Translations under genes and position numbers: made by a program
The notes under the pieces: generated by a model
The model's input: the letters and a program-made list of their open reading frames with translations, nothing else
What the model was told of the DNA's origin: nothing
Database searches by the model: none
In this document: positions 1 through 6,372 of the stretch, one piece after another
Position numbering within the stretch: the first letter of the stretch is position 1
Layout of the letters: each line of letters opens with the position of its first letter
DNA from: Chromatiales bacterium
Lineage (GTDB): Bacteria > Pseudomonadota > Gammaproteobacteria > Thiohalospirales > Thiohalospiraceae
Direction of reading: 5' to 3'
Length of the DNA: 9,454 nt
Assembly (NCBI GenBank): GCA_026984715.1
Contig: JALSRO010000218.1
Coordinates: forward strand, 1-9,454

Positions 1-529
1 CAAACAGTGCCTCGGCAATTCCGGGCGCCACCATCGCCAGCGTTGCCTGCTGCACATTTCCCAGTGCGGTGAAGGAGGACATGATTCCCCAAACAGTGCC
101 GAACAATCCAACATAGGGGCTGACGGACCCGATAGTCGCCAAGGAGGAGAGACTGGCCTCCATGGCTTCCAGATCGCGATTCATGACCACGCGCATCACC
201 CGCCCGGAGTTGTCTTTCAGCAGCTCCCGATCAAAGTGGGGTTGACGGCGTTGGTACTGAAACTCCTTGTAGCCCGCCTCGAAGATAGAGGCCATGGTAC
301 CGAGGCGATCGGAGGAGCGCAGCACCCTGTTGTAGAGATCACTCATACGCTGTTCGCTTCTGAAGCGCTCCTCGAATGCCTTTGCACCTCGCCGCGCCTG
401 GCCCAACATACGCCTTTTATACAGGATCAGTCCCCACGAATAGATGGAGGCCAGTAGCAGAACGACCATGATGATCTGTACGGGTAGACTGGCATTGAGA
501 ACCAGATGGGCAATCGTGAGCTCCGTCAT
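1..529 (-). CDS. tolQ: TolQ, proton channel subunit of Tol-Pal (5' part only)
   Basis: Reverse translation from the ATG at 529 gives about 176 residues before the window edge; the C-terminal part is missing. An N-terminal hydrophobic segment (about residues 12-37) is followed by a cytoplasmic stretch and then the conserved MotA/TolQ/ExbB segment reading GSVSPYVGLFGTVWGIM and MVAPGIAEALF, which closely matches E. coli TolQ as I remember it. TolQ with TolR forms the inner-membrane proton-driven motor that energises TolA and Pal during outer-membrane constriction at division. The start overlaps the ybgC stop by ATGA, so translational coupling is likely, and tolR, tolA, tolB and pal would be expected to the left. 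ExbB is the main alternative, but the ybgC neighbour and the SPYVGLFGTVWGIM wording favour TolQ. Confidence 0.96.
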   Translation of the reverse strand, partial: MTELTIAHLVLNASLPVQIIMVVLLLASIYSWGLILYKRRMLGQARRGAKAFEERFRSEQRMSDLYNRVLRSSDRLGTMASIFEAGYKEFQYQRRQPHFDRELLKDNSGRVMRVVMNRDLEAMEASLSSLATIGSVSPYVGLFGTVWGIMSSFTALGNVQQATLAMVAPGIAEALF

Positions 530-981
530 TGTCTGCTGCTGTTCCTGTCTCTTTTCAACATTTGCTGCCTGATATCCTCTACCATCTCATCCGGGAGCGG
601 CCGGGGTTTGAAAGTGACTCTGTCCAGGCAGGCGATTCTGATTCGGGCACTACACATAACCCGCTCATCCTCGTCACCGTCCCGAACAGTGGTTTGAAGG
701 AGGTCGATACTCGCGCCTCCACATCGAACCACATGAACCCCCACCTCAAGCCGATCGTTGAAACGGGCCGGTCTCAGGTAGTCCAGCTCGGCACGGCGCA
801 CCGCAAAAATCAGCTGCCTGGTCTCTGCAAGAGTGGCCAGATCATACCCCATGGAACGCAACCATTCAGTACGCGCCCGCTCCATGAACTTGAGATAGTT
901 GGCATAGTAGACTACACCCCCACTATCGGTATCCTCGTAATAGACCCGAACCGGCCAATAAAATTCACCAGTGATTGCCAA
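526..981 (-). CDS. ybgC: YbgC, Tol-Pal associated acyl-CoA thioesterase
   Basis: A hotdog-fold 4HBT-family thioesterase of 151 residues. The hallmark WPVRVYYEDTDSGGVVYYANY is at residues 9-29, with the catalytic-type Asp in EDTD, and the PRPLP motif lies near the C terminus. In E. coli, YbgC hydrolyses acyl-CoA or acyl-ACP and is the first gene of the Tol-Pal operon. I chose a TTG start at 981: it gives eight residues before WPVRV, as in E. coli YbgC, and AAGGGGA sits eight bases upstream. The open frame continues to an ATG at 1035, but the extra 18 residues (rich in Ser, Tyr and Cys) do not look like family sequence. It overlaps tolQ by ATGA. Confidence 0.95.
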   Translation of the reverse strand: MAITGEFYWPVRVYYEDTDSGGVVYYANYLKFMERARTEWLRSMGYDLATLAETRQLIFAVRRAELDYLRPARFNDRLEVGVHVVRCGGASIDLLQTTVRDGDEDERVMCSARIRIACLDRVTFKPRPLPDEMVEDIRQQMLKRDRNSSRQ

Positions 982-1077
982 GGTGGAGTTCCCCTTGCAT
1001 ACGGCACACAAACGGGAACTGTATTCATATTCCACTCTATAGGCAAGCTGTTATGGGGGAAAATGTGACCCAGATAT

Positions 1078-1097
1078 AAAAAAGGCCATCCTTGGCC
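1078..1097 (-). terminator. Intrinsic terminator with AGGA loop (T2)
   Basis: Read on the minus strand, GGCCA-AGGA-TGGCC forms a 5-bp stem, extended by possible G-U and A-U pairs, and is followed directly by six T. The loop context CAAGGATG closely resembles a CsrA/RsmA binding loop (ARGGA presented in a hairpin). It lies about 97 bases upstream of ybgC and downstream of the candidate sRNA, so it may end a read-through form of that RNA and insulate ybgC-tolQ. Confidence 0.6.
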
Positions 1098-1154
1098 CTC
1101 CCCTGGGGGGGATGCGGGGAGCCCGCGTCCTTGTGTAGAAAGAGATGAATCATC

Positions 1155-1181
1155 AAAAAAGTCAGGTGGCGAAAGCCATCC
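1155..1181 (-). terminator. Intrinsic terminator ending the candidate sRNA (T1)
   Basis: On the minus strand, GGATGGC-TTTC-GCCACC forms a hairpin with a bulged A, followed by TGAC and a run of six T at 1160-1155. The 3' arm GCCACC (1170-1165) can instead pair with a distal GGTGGC at 1258-1253, so either pairing puts a GC-rich stem just ahead of the U tract. Confidence 0.6.
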
Positions 1182-1261
1182 GCACCCGGCACATCCAAAT
1201 CAGGATGTTCCGCTTACCCGGGAAATCCGTCTCCCTGCATGACTTCCTGTTTGCCACCTTG
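1155..1261 (-). ncRNA. Candidate sigma-54-dependent small RNA
   Basis: No known RNA family is recognised. Seen in sequence (minus strand): the arms GGTGGC (1258-1253) and GCCACC (1170-1165) close a roughly 94-nt element. Inside it CCGGG/CCCGG arms (1218-1222 with 1185-1189) enclose a 6-bp hairpin ACATCC/GGATGT (1203-1208 with 1191-1196), with an alternative GGGA/TCCC stem nearby. A U6 tract follows the closing stem. The start is inferred from a sigma-54 type promoter 12 bases upstream, giving about 107 nt. No open reading frame of note fits. Six GGA motifs lie within it (nine if transcription runs on to the second terminator at 1078), so a CsrA/RsmA-sequestering role is possible, though several GGA lie in stems rather than loops. 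The position next to rpoS recalls rsmZ in Pseudomonas. A riboswitch is the alternative, but the next gene, ybgC, starts about 175 bases on, behind a second terminator. Confidence 0.45.
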
Positions 1262-1271
1262 CCCTGTAGCT

Positions 1272-1287
1272 AGCATATAACATGCCA
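1272..1287 (-). promoter_or_regulatory. Sigma-54 (RpoN) -24/-12 promoter candidate
   Basis: On the minus strand the site reads TGGCAT-GTTAT-ATGCT. It matches the RpoN consensus TGGCAC-N5-TTGCW with GG (1286-1285) and GC (1274-1273) separated by the required 10 bases. Taking C1273 as -12 places the start at about 1261, three bases before the first stem of the candidate sRNA. No convincing sigma-70 -35 box accompanies the nearby TATATG. Confidence 0.5.
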
Positions 1288-1345
1288 CTTCTGTTTTATT
1301 GTTTGTTATCTGTTAGTTGGGCGTATATATCCAAGCAAACCCACC

Positions 1346-1359
1346 TCCTTGAGGAGGCG
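1346..1359. repeat. Inverted repeat CCTCC-TTGA-GGAGG
   Basis: A 5-bp perfect inverted repeat with a 4-base loop, directly beside the proximal enhancer-like palindrome and upstream of the predicted sRNA promoter. No T tract follows on either strand, so it is not an obvious terminator. It could be part of the regulatory DNA of the sRNA or a feature of the rpoS 3' transcript. Confidence 0.35.
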
Positions 1360-1362
1360 CTA

Positions 1363-1380
1363 TGTCGCCATTTGGCGACG
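1363..1380. promoter_or_regulatory. Palindromic enhancer site, GlrR/QseF-box like (proximal)
   Basis: The plus strand shows the palindrome GTCGCCA-TT-TGGCGAC (7-bp arms, 1364-1379) within TGTC-N10-GACG. It matches seven of eight positions of the E. coli GlrR consensus TGTC-N10-GACA. It is centred about 110 bp upstream of the predicted sRNA start, a normal distance for an activator of sigma-54 RNA polymerase. Which activator binds it is unknown. Confidence 0.4.
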
Positions 1381-1426
1381 ATTTCTGCGGTATTTTTATA
1401 ACACCATGATATTTCGGAAATTGGTT

Positions 1427-1444
1427 TGTCGCCGAAAAGATACA
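1427..1444. promoter_or_regulatory. Second enhancer-like site (distal)
   Basis: TGTCGCC recurs here as TGTC-N10-TACA, seven of eight matches to the same box. It lies 64 bp from the proximal site (close to six helical turns, so the same DNA face) and about 174 bp upstream of the predicted start. Only the left half is strong, so this call is weaker. Confidence 0.3.
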
Positions 1445-1569
1445 GTTGACGCGACGACGGGGGGCATCAAAGAACATAAGCTATGCATAAAATGCTTAAC
1501 TACTAGAGACGATGACAGGTTATTTCCGTAACATACTGTATTTGAATGCATTTATTTGTCAACCAAGCT

Positions 1570-1593
1570 CATCCGGCCGGATGTCATTTTTTT
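1570..1593 (+). terminator. Plus-strand intrinsic terminator without an assigned gene
   Basis: CATCC-GGCC-GGATG forms a symmetric hairpin followed by TCA and seven T on the plus strand. On the minus strand no T tract follows, so it would not stop rpoS transcription. No plus-strand gene is recognised upstream; the only candidate open frame in 1349-1531 is short and unconvincing. Either an unknown plus-strand transcript ends here or the resemblance is chance. Confidence 0.35.
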
Positions 1594-1858
1594 GTGCGGG
1601 TGACCTATATTTGTCACAAGGAGAGAATGGTCTTGCGCAGATCGCCGGAAGCAGCGACTGGCAGCCAGTCGAACTGTTGCGGCTCGAATCGAGCTTCGGC
1701 AATTGGAGAAAGATACCAGCACTGCCACGGGAATTTCTGGCCAGGGGGAAGGAGATAAGCGGCCAGGTCGGGTTGCTGGGGGCGAAGAGCCTCCGGCTGC
1801 TCACCCGTTACTGGAGAAACGGGGATTCAGGAAACATCGGCCAACCCGTCCGGTGTCG
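1594..1858. other. rpoS 3' flank with several stem-loops, no gene seen
   Basis: No convincing reading frame is seen on either strand; the open frames across it lack family features. It holds three stem-loops: CGACTGG-CAG-CCAGTCG at 1655-1671, GCTCG-AAT-CGAGC at 1682-1694, and CCCGTT/AACGGG at 1804-1823, the last about 35 bases past the rpoS stop. None has a U tract on the minus strand, so rpoS may end by Rho or continue toward the sRNA locus. The stem-loops could stabilise the rpoS 3' end. Confidence 0.4.
1600..1617. repeat. Dyad GTGAC-N8-GTCAC
   Basis: A perfect 5-bp dyad with 8-base spacing in an AT-rich context, of operator-like size. It does not match the CRP (TGTGA-N6-TCACA) or FNR half-sites at the right spacing. 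Its role is unknown. Confidence 0.25.
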
Positions 1859-2842
1859 TTATTTGAACAGGGTGTCGACGGAGAAGCCCTCGCTCTCCAG
1901 AATCTGGCGGAGGCGGCGCAGTGCCTCCATCTGGATCTGACGTACCCGCTCCCGCGTTACCCCTATCTCGTTTCCCACATCCTCCAGGGTGGAGATGCCT
2001 CGGCCATCCAGACCAAAGCGGCGTTTTACCACTTCCCGCTGTTTGTCGTTCAGCTGGGATAGCCACACTTCCAGATGGCTCTGCATGTCACTGTCCTGGA
2101 GGATATCTGCGGGATCGGTGTTCCCGGCATCGGGGATCGACTCCAGCATCGACTTGTCCGTATCCCTCCCCAGAGGTTCGTCCACCGAAGCGATGCGCTC
2201 ATTGAACCCCATCATGCGTGCCACATCTTCGGCAGGTTTATCGAGAAAGCGGGCAATATCTTCAGGGGTGGGTTCTCCTCCTTCGGTCTGCGCCAGATGG
2301 CGGGCAGCCCTCAGATAGACGTTGAGCTCCTTGACTACATGTATCGGCAACCGGATGGTGCGTGTCTGATTCATGATGGCCCGCTCGATAGTCTGGCGGA
2401 TCCACCAGGTGGCGTATGTAGAGAAACGAAACCCGCGCTCCGGATCGAACTTCTCTACCGCCCTAATCAGCCCCAGGTTACCCTCCTCTATCAGATCCAG
2501 CAGTGGCAGACCGCGATTCAGATAGCGGCGGGCAATCTTCACCACCAGGCGCAGATTGCTCTCGATCATATGGTTACGGGCGCTCTCGTCGCCTTGCAGT
2601 GCCAGGCGTGAGTAGTGGATCTCCTCTTCCGCACTCAGCAACGGCGAAAAACCGATCTCGCTGAGGTAGAGGCGTGTGGCATCGAGCTGCTTGTCGGGGA
2701 TTATGTCCGTCGGGAAATCGAGCGGCTCCGACCCGTTGCCGGGCGGCTGCCCCCGCTCCACCTCTTCGGTCTCTTTTCCAATAGAATCTGTACTCTCTGT
2801 CCCCTCGGCCCAGTGTGAAGGGGTGTCCCGGTTTACCGTCAT
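1859..2842 (-). CDS. rpoS: RNA polymerase sigma factor RpoS (sigma-38)
   Basis: A 327-residue group 2 sigma factor, close to the 330 residues of E. coli RpoS. A short variable N terminus leads to region 1.2 (about 50-90, [16 protein letters not shown]), region 2 (about 95-165, with [33 protein letters not shown] and [11 protein letters not shown]), region 3 (about 166-240) and region 4 (about 255-315, [13 protein letters not shown] and the helix-turn-helix [11 protein letters not shown]). It directs RNA polymerase to general stress and stationary-phase promoters. The Lys in HVVKELN (residue 171) corresponds to the position of E. coli K173, used for RssB-mediated turnover, so adaptor-controlled proteolysis is possible. 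AGGAT lies a few bases before the ATG, and the gene begins 14 bases after nlpD ends. In other gammaproteobacteria the main rpoS promoter lies inside nlpD. Confidence 0.98.
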   Translation of the reverse strand: MTVNRDTPSHWAEGTESTDSIGKETEEVERGQPPGNGSEPLDFPTDIIPDKQLDATRLYLSEIGFSPLLSAEEEIHYSRLALQGDESARNHMIESNLRLVVKIARRYLNRGLPLLDLIEEGNLGLIRAVEKFDPERGFRFSTYATWWIRQTIERAIMNQTRTIRLPIHVVKELNVYLRAARHLAQTEGGEPTPEDIARFLDKPAEDVARMMGFNERIASVDEPLGRDTDKSMLESIPDAGNTDPADILQDSDMQSHLEVWLSQLNDKQREVVKRRFGLDGRGISTLEDVGNEIGVTRERVRQIQMEALRRLRQILESEGFSVDTLFK

Positions 2843-2856
2843 AAAAATCCTATTCC

Positions 2857-3666
2857 CTAGCGTTCAGGCAGGTAGCGCAACGGATCGACTGGCTTGCCAT
2901 TGTATCGAATCTCGAAATGCAGCATTACCTGTTCAGCGCCGCTGCTACCCATCCTGGCAATCTGAACGCCCCTGGCTACTTGATCCCCCTCTTTCACAAG
3001 CAATTCCCAATTGTGCGCGTACGCACTCAGGTACCGATTATTATGTTTCAGAATGATAAGCTTTCCGTAGCCGATCAGTCCACTGCCACTGTACACCACT
3101 TTCCCCGGAGCCGCCGCGTATATTGGTTGTCCCCTGCGACCCTTGATATCGATCCCCGGACGATGACGGCTGGATCTGCCTGCACCGACCAGCTCTCCGG
3201 AGGTGGGCCACTGCCAGGATATCTCCTTGTTGTCACGGGGCTTCAGGTCGGCAGCGGCTGTGTCGGGAAGGGGGCTGCTGCTCGGCTGCGGCTGCCGGCT
3301 CCAGGGGTGGGCAACTGCAGCAGGGGACGGTTTTGCAGAGGGTTCATGGGAGCGTTCGCCCTTCCCCCCGGTGTTACCGGAATGCGGCCGCCCAAAAGAG
3401 GGAGGGGGTGCGATACGGATCCGCTGCCCGGGACGAATAACATAGGGGGGCGAGATACCATTCCAGCGAGCGACCAGACGGTAGTCCTGCCCATAACTCC
3501 AGGCGATGGAATAGAGAGTGTCTCCCCGCTGTGCCGTATGGAATCTTGGATGCCACTCCAGGCTGGCGCTGCGGTTCCCAACCAGATGGGGGGCACTTCC
3601 GCAACCGGCCTGCAGGAGCACCAACATCAGCGGGATCAGAGGGCGGAGCAACCACATCGGATACAT
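2857..3666 (-). CDS. nlpD: NlpD, LysM and degenerate M23 lipoprotein, amidase activator
   Basis: A 269-residue envelope lipoprotein. The signal peptide ends in the lipobox LQAG-C, making Cys22 the lipidated residue. A LysM peptidoglycan-binding domain spans about 44-86 ([20 protein letters not shown]), a Pro/Ser-rich linker about 87-148, and a LytM/M23 domain about 155-266 ending [19 protein letters not shown], as in E. coli NlpD. The zinc ligands are degenerate: Arg169 stands where active M23 enzymes have His in HxxxD, and Met248 replaces the first His of HxH. This predicts a non-catalytic activator of AmiC-type amidases in daughter-cell separation. It starts 7 bases after yqaA ends with a weak Shine-Dalgarno sequence; an ATG three codons later is possible. 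Its position before rpoS is classic. Confidence 0.96.
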   Translation of the reverse strand: MYPMWLLRPLIPLMLVLLQAGCGSAPHLVGNRSASLEWHPRFHTAQRGDTLYSIAWSYGQDYRLVARWNGISPPYVIRPGQRIRIAPPPSFGRPHSGNTGGKGERSHEPSAKPSPAAVAHPWSRQPQPSSSPLPDTAAADLKPRDNKEISWQWPTSGELVGAGRSSRHRPGIDIKGRRGQPIYAAAPGKVVYSGSGLIGYGKLIILKHNNRYLSAYAHNWELLVKEGDQVARGVQIARMGSSGAEQVMLHFEIRYNGKPVDPLRYLPER

Positions 3667-3673
3667 GGTTGGC

Positions 3674-4249
3674 TCACTTCAGTAGAAGATAACCGGTAAC
3701 ACCGCCTGCCACAGCGGCCCATCCAAGGTAATCGATATAGAGATGCAGTTTCCTCTCCATCGACTCCCCTCCCCATTTCATCAGCCCGGCTACCAGGAAG
3801 AAGCGCATGCCACGACCAATGGAGGATGCAATCAGGAAAGGTGGAAACGGCATCACCATGGCACCTGCAGCGATGGTAAACACCTTGTACGGCACGGGGG
3901 AAAAGCCGGCAATCAGGATCGCCCAGAAGCCGTATTCATCGAACCAGCGGCGCGCCAGCTCGAACTTCTCCCAGTATCCTGCCTCATGCAGCAGCGGTGC
4001 AATCAGCTCGAAGAAGAAGATACCGATAACGTAGCCCAGTGCACCGCCGGCCACGGATGCCAAAGTGGTCAGCAGGGCGTAACGAAACGCCCGATGAGGT
4101 CTGGCAAGCGCCATCGGAGCCAGCATCACGTCGGGAGGAATGGGAAAAAAGGAGGACTCGGCAAAACTCAACCCACCCAGGAACCAGGGTGCCCGTGGGT
4201 GCCGCGCCCACTGCATCGCGCTCCCATACAATGAAGAAAAGAGCTTCAC
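3674..4249 (-). CDS. yqaA: YqaA family membrane protein (VTT/DedA-like)
   Basis: A 191-residue integral membrane protein with a VTT/DedA-type core. It shows the SFAESSFFPIPPDVMLAPMA motif near residues 28-47, a GFSPVPYKVFTIAAGA re-entrant motif near 115-130, and GRGMRFF near 144-150, followed by a C-terminal hydrophobic helix. DedA relatives are implicated in lipid carrier translocation and membrane potential, but the precise role of YqaA is not established. It uses a GTG start: AAGGGGG sits just upstream and overlaps the pcm stop codon, and only one base separates the two genes, so translational coupling is likely. Several gammaproteobacteria carry it between pcm and nlpD. Confidence 0.92.
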   Translation of the reverse strand: MKLFSSLYGSAMQWARHPRAPWFLGGLSFAESSFFPIPPDVMLAPMALARPHRAFRYALLTTLASVAGGALGYVIGIFFFELIAPLLHEAGYWEKFELARRWFDEYGFWAILIAGFSPVPYKVFTIAAGAMVMPFPPFLIASSIGRGMRFFLVAGLMKWGGESMERKLHLYIDYLGWAAVAGGVTGYLLLK

Positions 4250-4250
4250 C

Positions 4251-4910
4251 CTACCCCCTTACCAACGGCACGAACCTGACGGTACCCAGTGATTCACAGT
4301 GGTACTCGTCACCCCGCCGGGTGACCCGTAACAGCTCCTGCGCTCCGTTGCCCGATGTCACGGGAATCACCATCCTCCCCCCCTCACCGAGCTGCAAAAG
4401 GAGCTCTTCCGGGAGCTCCTGTGCCGCTGCCGCCACGATGATCCCGTCAAAGGGTGCGGAGCGCTTCCAGCCCTCCACCCCGTCACCGACCTTGAGGTGA
4501 AGATTGTAGATTCCCAACTCCCGCAGCAGAATACGTGCTCGCTGCAGCAACGGTGCGATACGTTCGATCCCGTACACCTCGCCCACCAGCTGCGCCAGTA
4601 CCGCTGTCTGGTAGCCGCAGCCTGCACCGATCTCCAGCACCTTCTCTAGCCGCCCCCCTGCCAGCAGTGCCTCGGTCATGGAGGCCACCACGTAGGGTTG
4701 GGAGATGGTCTGCCCGTGACCGATCGGCAGCGCGGTATCCTCGTAGGCGCGGCTGGCGAGCGCCTCGTCCACGAACAGATGGCGGGGGACGGAACGCATC
4801 ACTGCAAGAACTGCAGGATCCGTGATCCCCGCCTTCTGCAGCCGCTGTACCAGTCGGTCCCGGGTACGCTGCGAAGTCATCCCGATACCGGAACGAGGCT
4901 GACGATTCAT
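4251..4910 (-). CDS. pcm: Protein-L-isoaspartate O-methyltransferase
   Basis: A 219-residue class I SAM-dependent methyltransferase. It methylates abnormal L-isoaspartyl residues in aged proteins, starting their repair. Seen: [14 protein letters not shown] (from residue 11), [30 protein letters not shown] (43-72), SAM motif [17 protein letters not shown] (91-106), FDGIIVAAA (154-162), GGRMVIPV (177-184) and the terminal VRFVPLV. The start is ambiguous. The ATG at 4910 overlaps the surE stop as ATGA, which favours coupling. An ATG at 4880 begins at MTSQRTR, where Pseudomonas Pcm starts as I remember it. An ATG at 4928 would overlap surE by 22 bases. The surE-pcm pairing is conserved across gammaproteobacteria. 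Confidence 0.96.
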   Translation of the reverse strand: MNRQPRSGIGMTSQRTRDRLVQRLQKAGITDPAVLAVMRSVPRHLFVDEALASRAYEDTALPIGHGQTISQPYVVASMTEALLAGGRLEKVLEIGAGCGYQTAVLAQLVGEVYGIERIAPLLQRARILLRELGIYNLHLKVGDGVEGWKRSAPFDGIIVAAAAQELPEELLLQLGEGGRMVIPVTSGNGAQELLRVTRRGDEYHCESLGTVRFVPLVRG

Positions 4911-5656
4911 GCCAGTCTGTCCACCCATCGAGCCATCCTGTCCAGAGCGGTATAGCAGGTCAGATCCACCTGCAGAGGGGTAATCGAAACCCGCCGGTTA
5001 CGGATTGCGTGAAAATCGGTACCGGGACCTGAATCCTGCTCCGCCCCCGGAGGGCCGACCCAGAAGATCTCCCGGCCACGCGGATCGACACCCCGCACCA
5101 TCGCCTCGGCCTTGTGGCGATGGCCAAGACGGGTCACCTCGAATCCGGCAATCTCCCCCGGTGGAACATCCGGAACATTGACATTGAGGATGGTATCGGC
5201 TGGCAGTGGATCGATCCTCAACTGCTCCACCAGTTTCCGGGCCACGCCACCGGCGGTATCATAGTGATTCAGCTCCCGCCCCACCAGTGATACCGCCATC
5301 GCCGGCAACCCCATGAACCTTCCCTCCGTGGCCGCGGCCACGGTTCCGGAATAGAGGACGTCGTCACCAAGATTGGCGCCGGCGTTGATCCCGGCCACCA
5401 CCATATCCGGCTCATCCTCCAGCAATCCGGTAATCGCCAGATGTACGCAATCGGTGGGAGTCCCCTCCACGCGATAGAAACCGTTCTCCTGTCGATATGC
5501 CCGCAATGGGTTGTCCAGAGTCAGAGAGTTGCTCGCACCACTGCGATCGCGATCAGGTGCGACCACGGTAACCTGCGCCAACCCGGAGAGGGCGCTGGCC
5601 AGGGCGGTGATTCCCGGTGCATGATAACCATCGTCGTTGCTAATCAGGATCTTCAT
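4907..5656 (-). CDS. surE: SurE, 5'/3'-nucleotidase and exopolyphosphatase
   Basis: A 249-residue SurE-family metallophosphatase that dephosphorylates nucleoside monophosphates and, in E. coli, short polyphosphate in the stationary phase. The N terminus [16 protein letters not shown] carries metal ligands Asp8 and Asp9; the others are Ser39 ([12 protein letters not shown]) and Asn91 in the [21 protein letters not shown] segment. The conserved [10 protein letters not shown] is near 65-74. This is the first gene of the minus-strand operon that continues to rpoS. There is no clear Shine-Dalgarno sequence before the ATG, so it may be translated from a short leader. Its start region faces the divergent Smr gene across 86 bases. 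Confidence 0.97.
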   Translation of the reverse strand: MKILISNDDGYHAPGITALASALSGLAQVTVVAPDRDRSGASNSLTLDNPLRAYRQENGFYRVEGTPTDCVHLAITGLLEDEPDMVVAGINAGANLGDDVLYSGTVAAATEGRFMGLPAMAVSLVGRELNHYDTAGGVARKLVEQLRIDPLPADTILNVNVPDVPPGEIAGFEVTRLGHRHKAEAMVRGVDPRGREIFWVGPPGAEQDSGPGTDFHAIRNRRVSITPLQVDLTCYTALDRMARWVDRLA

Positions 5657-5742
5657 AGTTGCGCGGCACTACCGTGACCAATTGCCGGATTATTCTCGCA
5701 TATCTTGTACAATTGTTCCTGTTCCGACTGCAGGCTGCTTCA
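5657..5742. promoter_or_regulatory. Divergent intergenic region, surE and Smr gene
   Basis: These 86 bases must hold the plus-strand promoter for the Smr gene and probably the minus-strand surE operon promoter. A possible -10 TACAAT lies at 5708-5713 on the plus strand, inside the palindrome TTGTACAA. The nearest -35-like TTGCCG (5682-5687) is 20 bases away, so spacing is poor. No clear operator was identified. Confidence 0.35.
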
Positions 5743-6318
5743 ATGAGCTCTGAAAAAGAACCACCAGACGACAGCGATAAGGAGCTGTTCCGACAAGCGA
5801 TGCGGCAGGTGCGCCCGCTTCGGCTCGACACCAACAGGATCGAGCCGCCAAGGCGGCGCCCCCCTCCCGTACCGCATCAAACGGAACTCGACCGGCAACG
5901 GGTGCTGCAGGAGATGATGGCAACCCCTCCCGATTATACCGAAATCGAGACCGGCGATGAGCTGCTCTATCTACGTCCTGGAGTCCAGCACTCCGCCCTG
6001 CGCAAGTTGCGCCGCGGCCACTACAGCCGGGGGGCGGAGCTCGACCTCCACGGAATGACGGTTCCCGAGGCGCACTCGGCCCTCTCCCGGTTTCTGCATC
6101 GCTGCCAGGCCAATGGAACCGGCTGTGCACGTATTATCCACGGCAAGGGACTCGGTTCGAGGCAGCAGAAGCCGGTGCTGAAGAACCGGGTCAATCTCTG
6201 GTTGCGTCAGCGGGATGAGATCCTGGCCTTCTGTTCCGCCCGCCCGGAGGATGGCGGAACGGGCGCCGTCTACATTCTGGTAAAACAGAGCCACCCTCGC
6301 CCCGAAAAGGGAGAGTAG
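5743..6318 (+). CDS. Smr-domain protein (SmrA/SmrB-like nuclease)
   Basis: A 191-residue protein with a charged, proline-rich N-terminal extension (1-95) and a C-terminal Smr domain (98-181). Diagnostic motifs are LDLHG (100-104), IIHGKG (131-136), and GGTGAVYILV near the end, closest in wording to the E. coli SmrA (YdaL) type. Smr domains act as metal-independent RNA or DNA endonucleases; SmrB cleaves mRNA at collided ribosomes, while the role of SmrA types is less defined. The frame is open back to 5659, but the ATG at 5743 starts a natural hydrophilic N terminus (MSSEKEPPDDSDKELFRQAM), whereas the upstream extension is hydrophobic and overlaps promoter sequence. It is the only plus-strand gene here, divergent from surE and convergent with the phosphorylase gene. 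Confidence 0.88.
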   Translation: MSSEKEPPDDSDKELFRQAMRQVRPLRLDTNRIEPPRRRPPPVPHQTELDRQRVLQEMMATPPDYTEIETGDELLYLRPGVQHSALRKLRRGHYSRGAELDLHGMTVPEAHSALSRFLHRCQANGTGCARIIHGKGLGSRQQKPVLKNRVNLWLRQRDEILAFCSARPEDGGTGAVYILVKQSHPRPEKGE

Positions 6319-6372
6319 CAACTTCATGGCAAAGGGATCACCCAGACGCTCGATGGAGGATACCGCACTCCC

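Noticed and set aside
1155..1261. Known riboswitch, SRP RNA, 6S, RNase P or tmRNA
   Set aside because: I checked signature motifs I know (c-di-GMP, cobalamin, FMN, SAM, SRP loop, RNase P) and none matches; the nearest downstream gene is also behind a second terminator.
1261..1340. GacA box upstream of an rsm-type RNA
   Set aside because: No TGTAAG-N6-CTTACA palindrome is present; only TGTTA-like fragments.
1349..1531. 60-codon plus-strand frame in the rpoS-ybgC gap
   Set aside because: Overlaps the palindromic enhancer-like sites, lacks a clear ribosome site, and the Arg-rich product resembles no family I know.
1627..1758. Short plus-strand frame with AAGGAG before ATG (43 codons)
   Set aside because: The ribosome-site-like sequence is the only support; the Cys/Arg/Ser-rich product shows no domain.
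1559..1804. 81-codon minus-strand frame after rpoS
   Set aside because: No ribosome site or recognisable motif; the region is better explained as rpoS 3' flank.
1512..1940. Open frame of 142 codons on the plus strand overlapping the 3' end of rpoS
   Set aside because: Runs antisense into a certain gene, has no Shine-Dalgarno sequence or recognisable family, and its composition looks like chance.
1827..2066. Alternative minus-strand frame over the rpoS C terminus
   Set aside because: Shadow of rpoS, whose region 4 is unambiguous.
2917..3699. 260-codon plus-strand frame opposite nlpD
   Set aside because: Antisense shadow of a clear NlpD with lipobox, LysM and LytM domains.
6319..6372. Bidirectional terminator between the convergent Smr and phosphorylase genes
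   Set aside because: Only an imperfect GC hairpin near 6296-6314 without a T tract on either strand.
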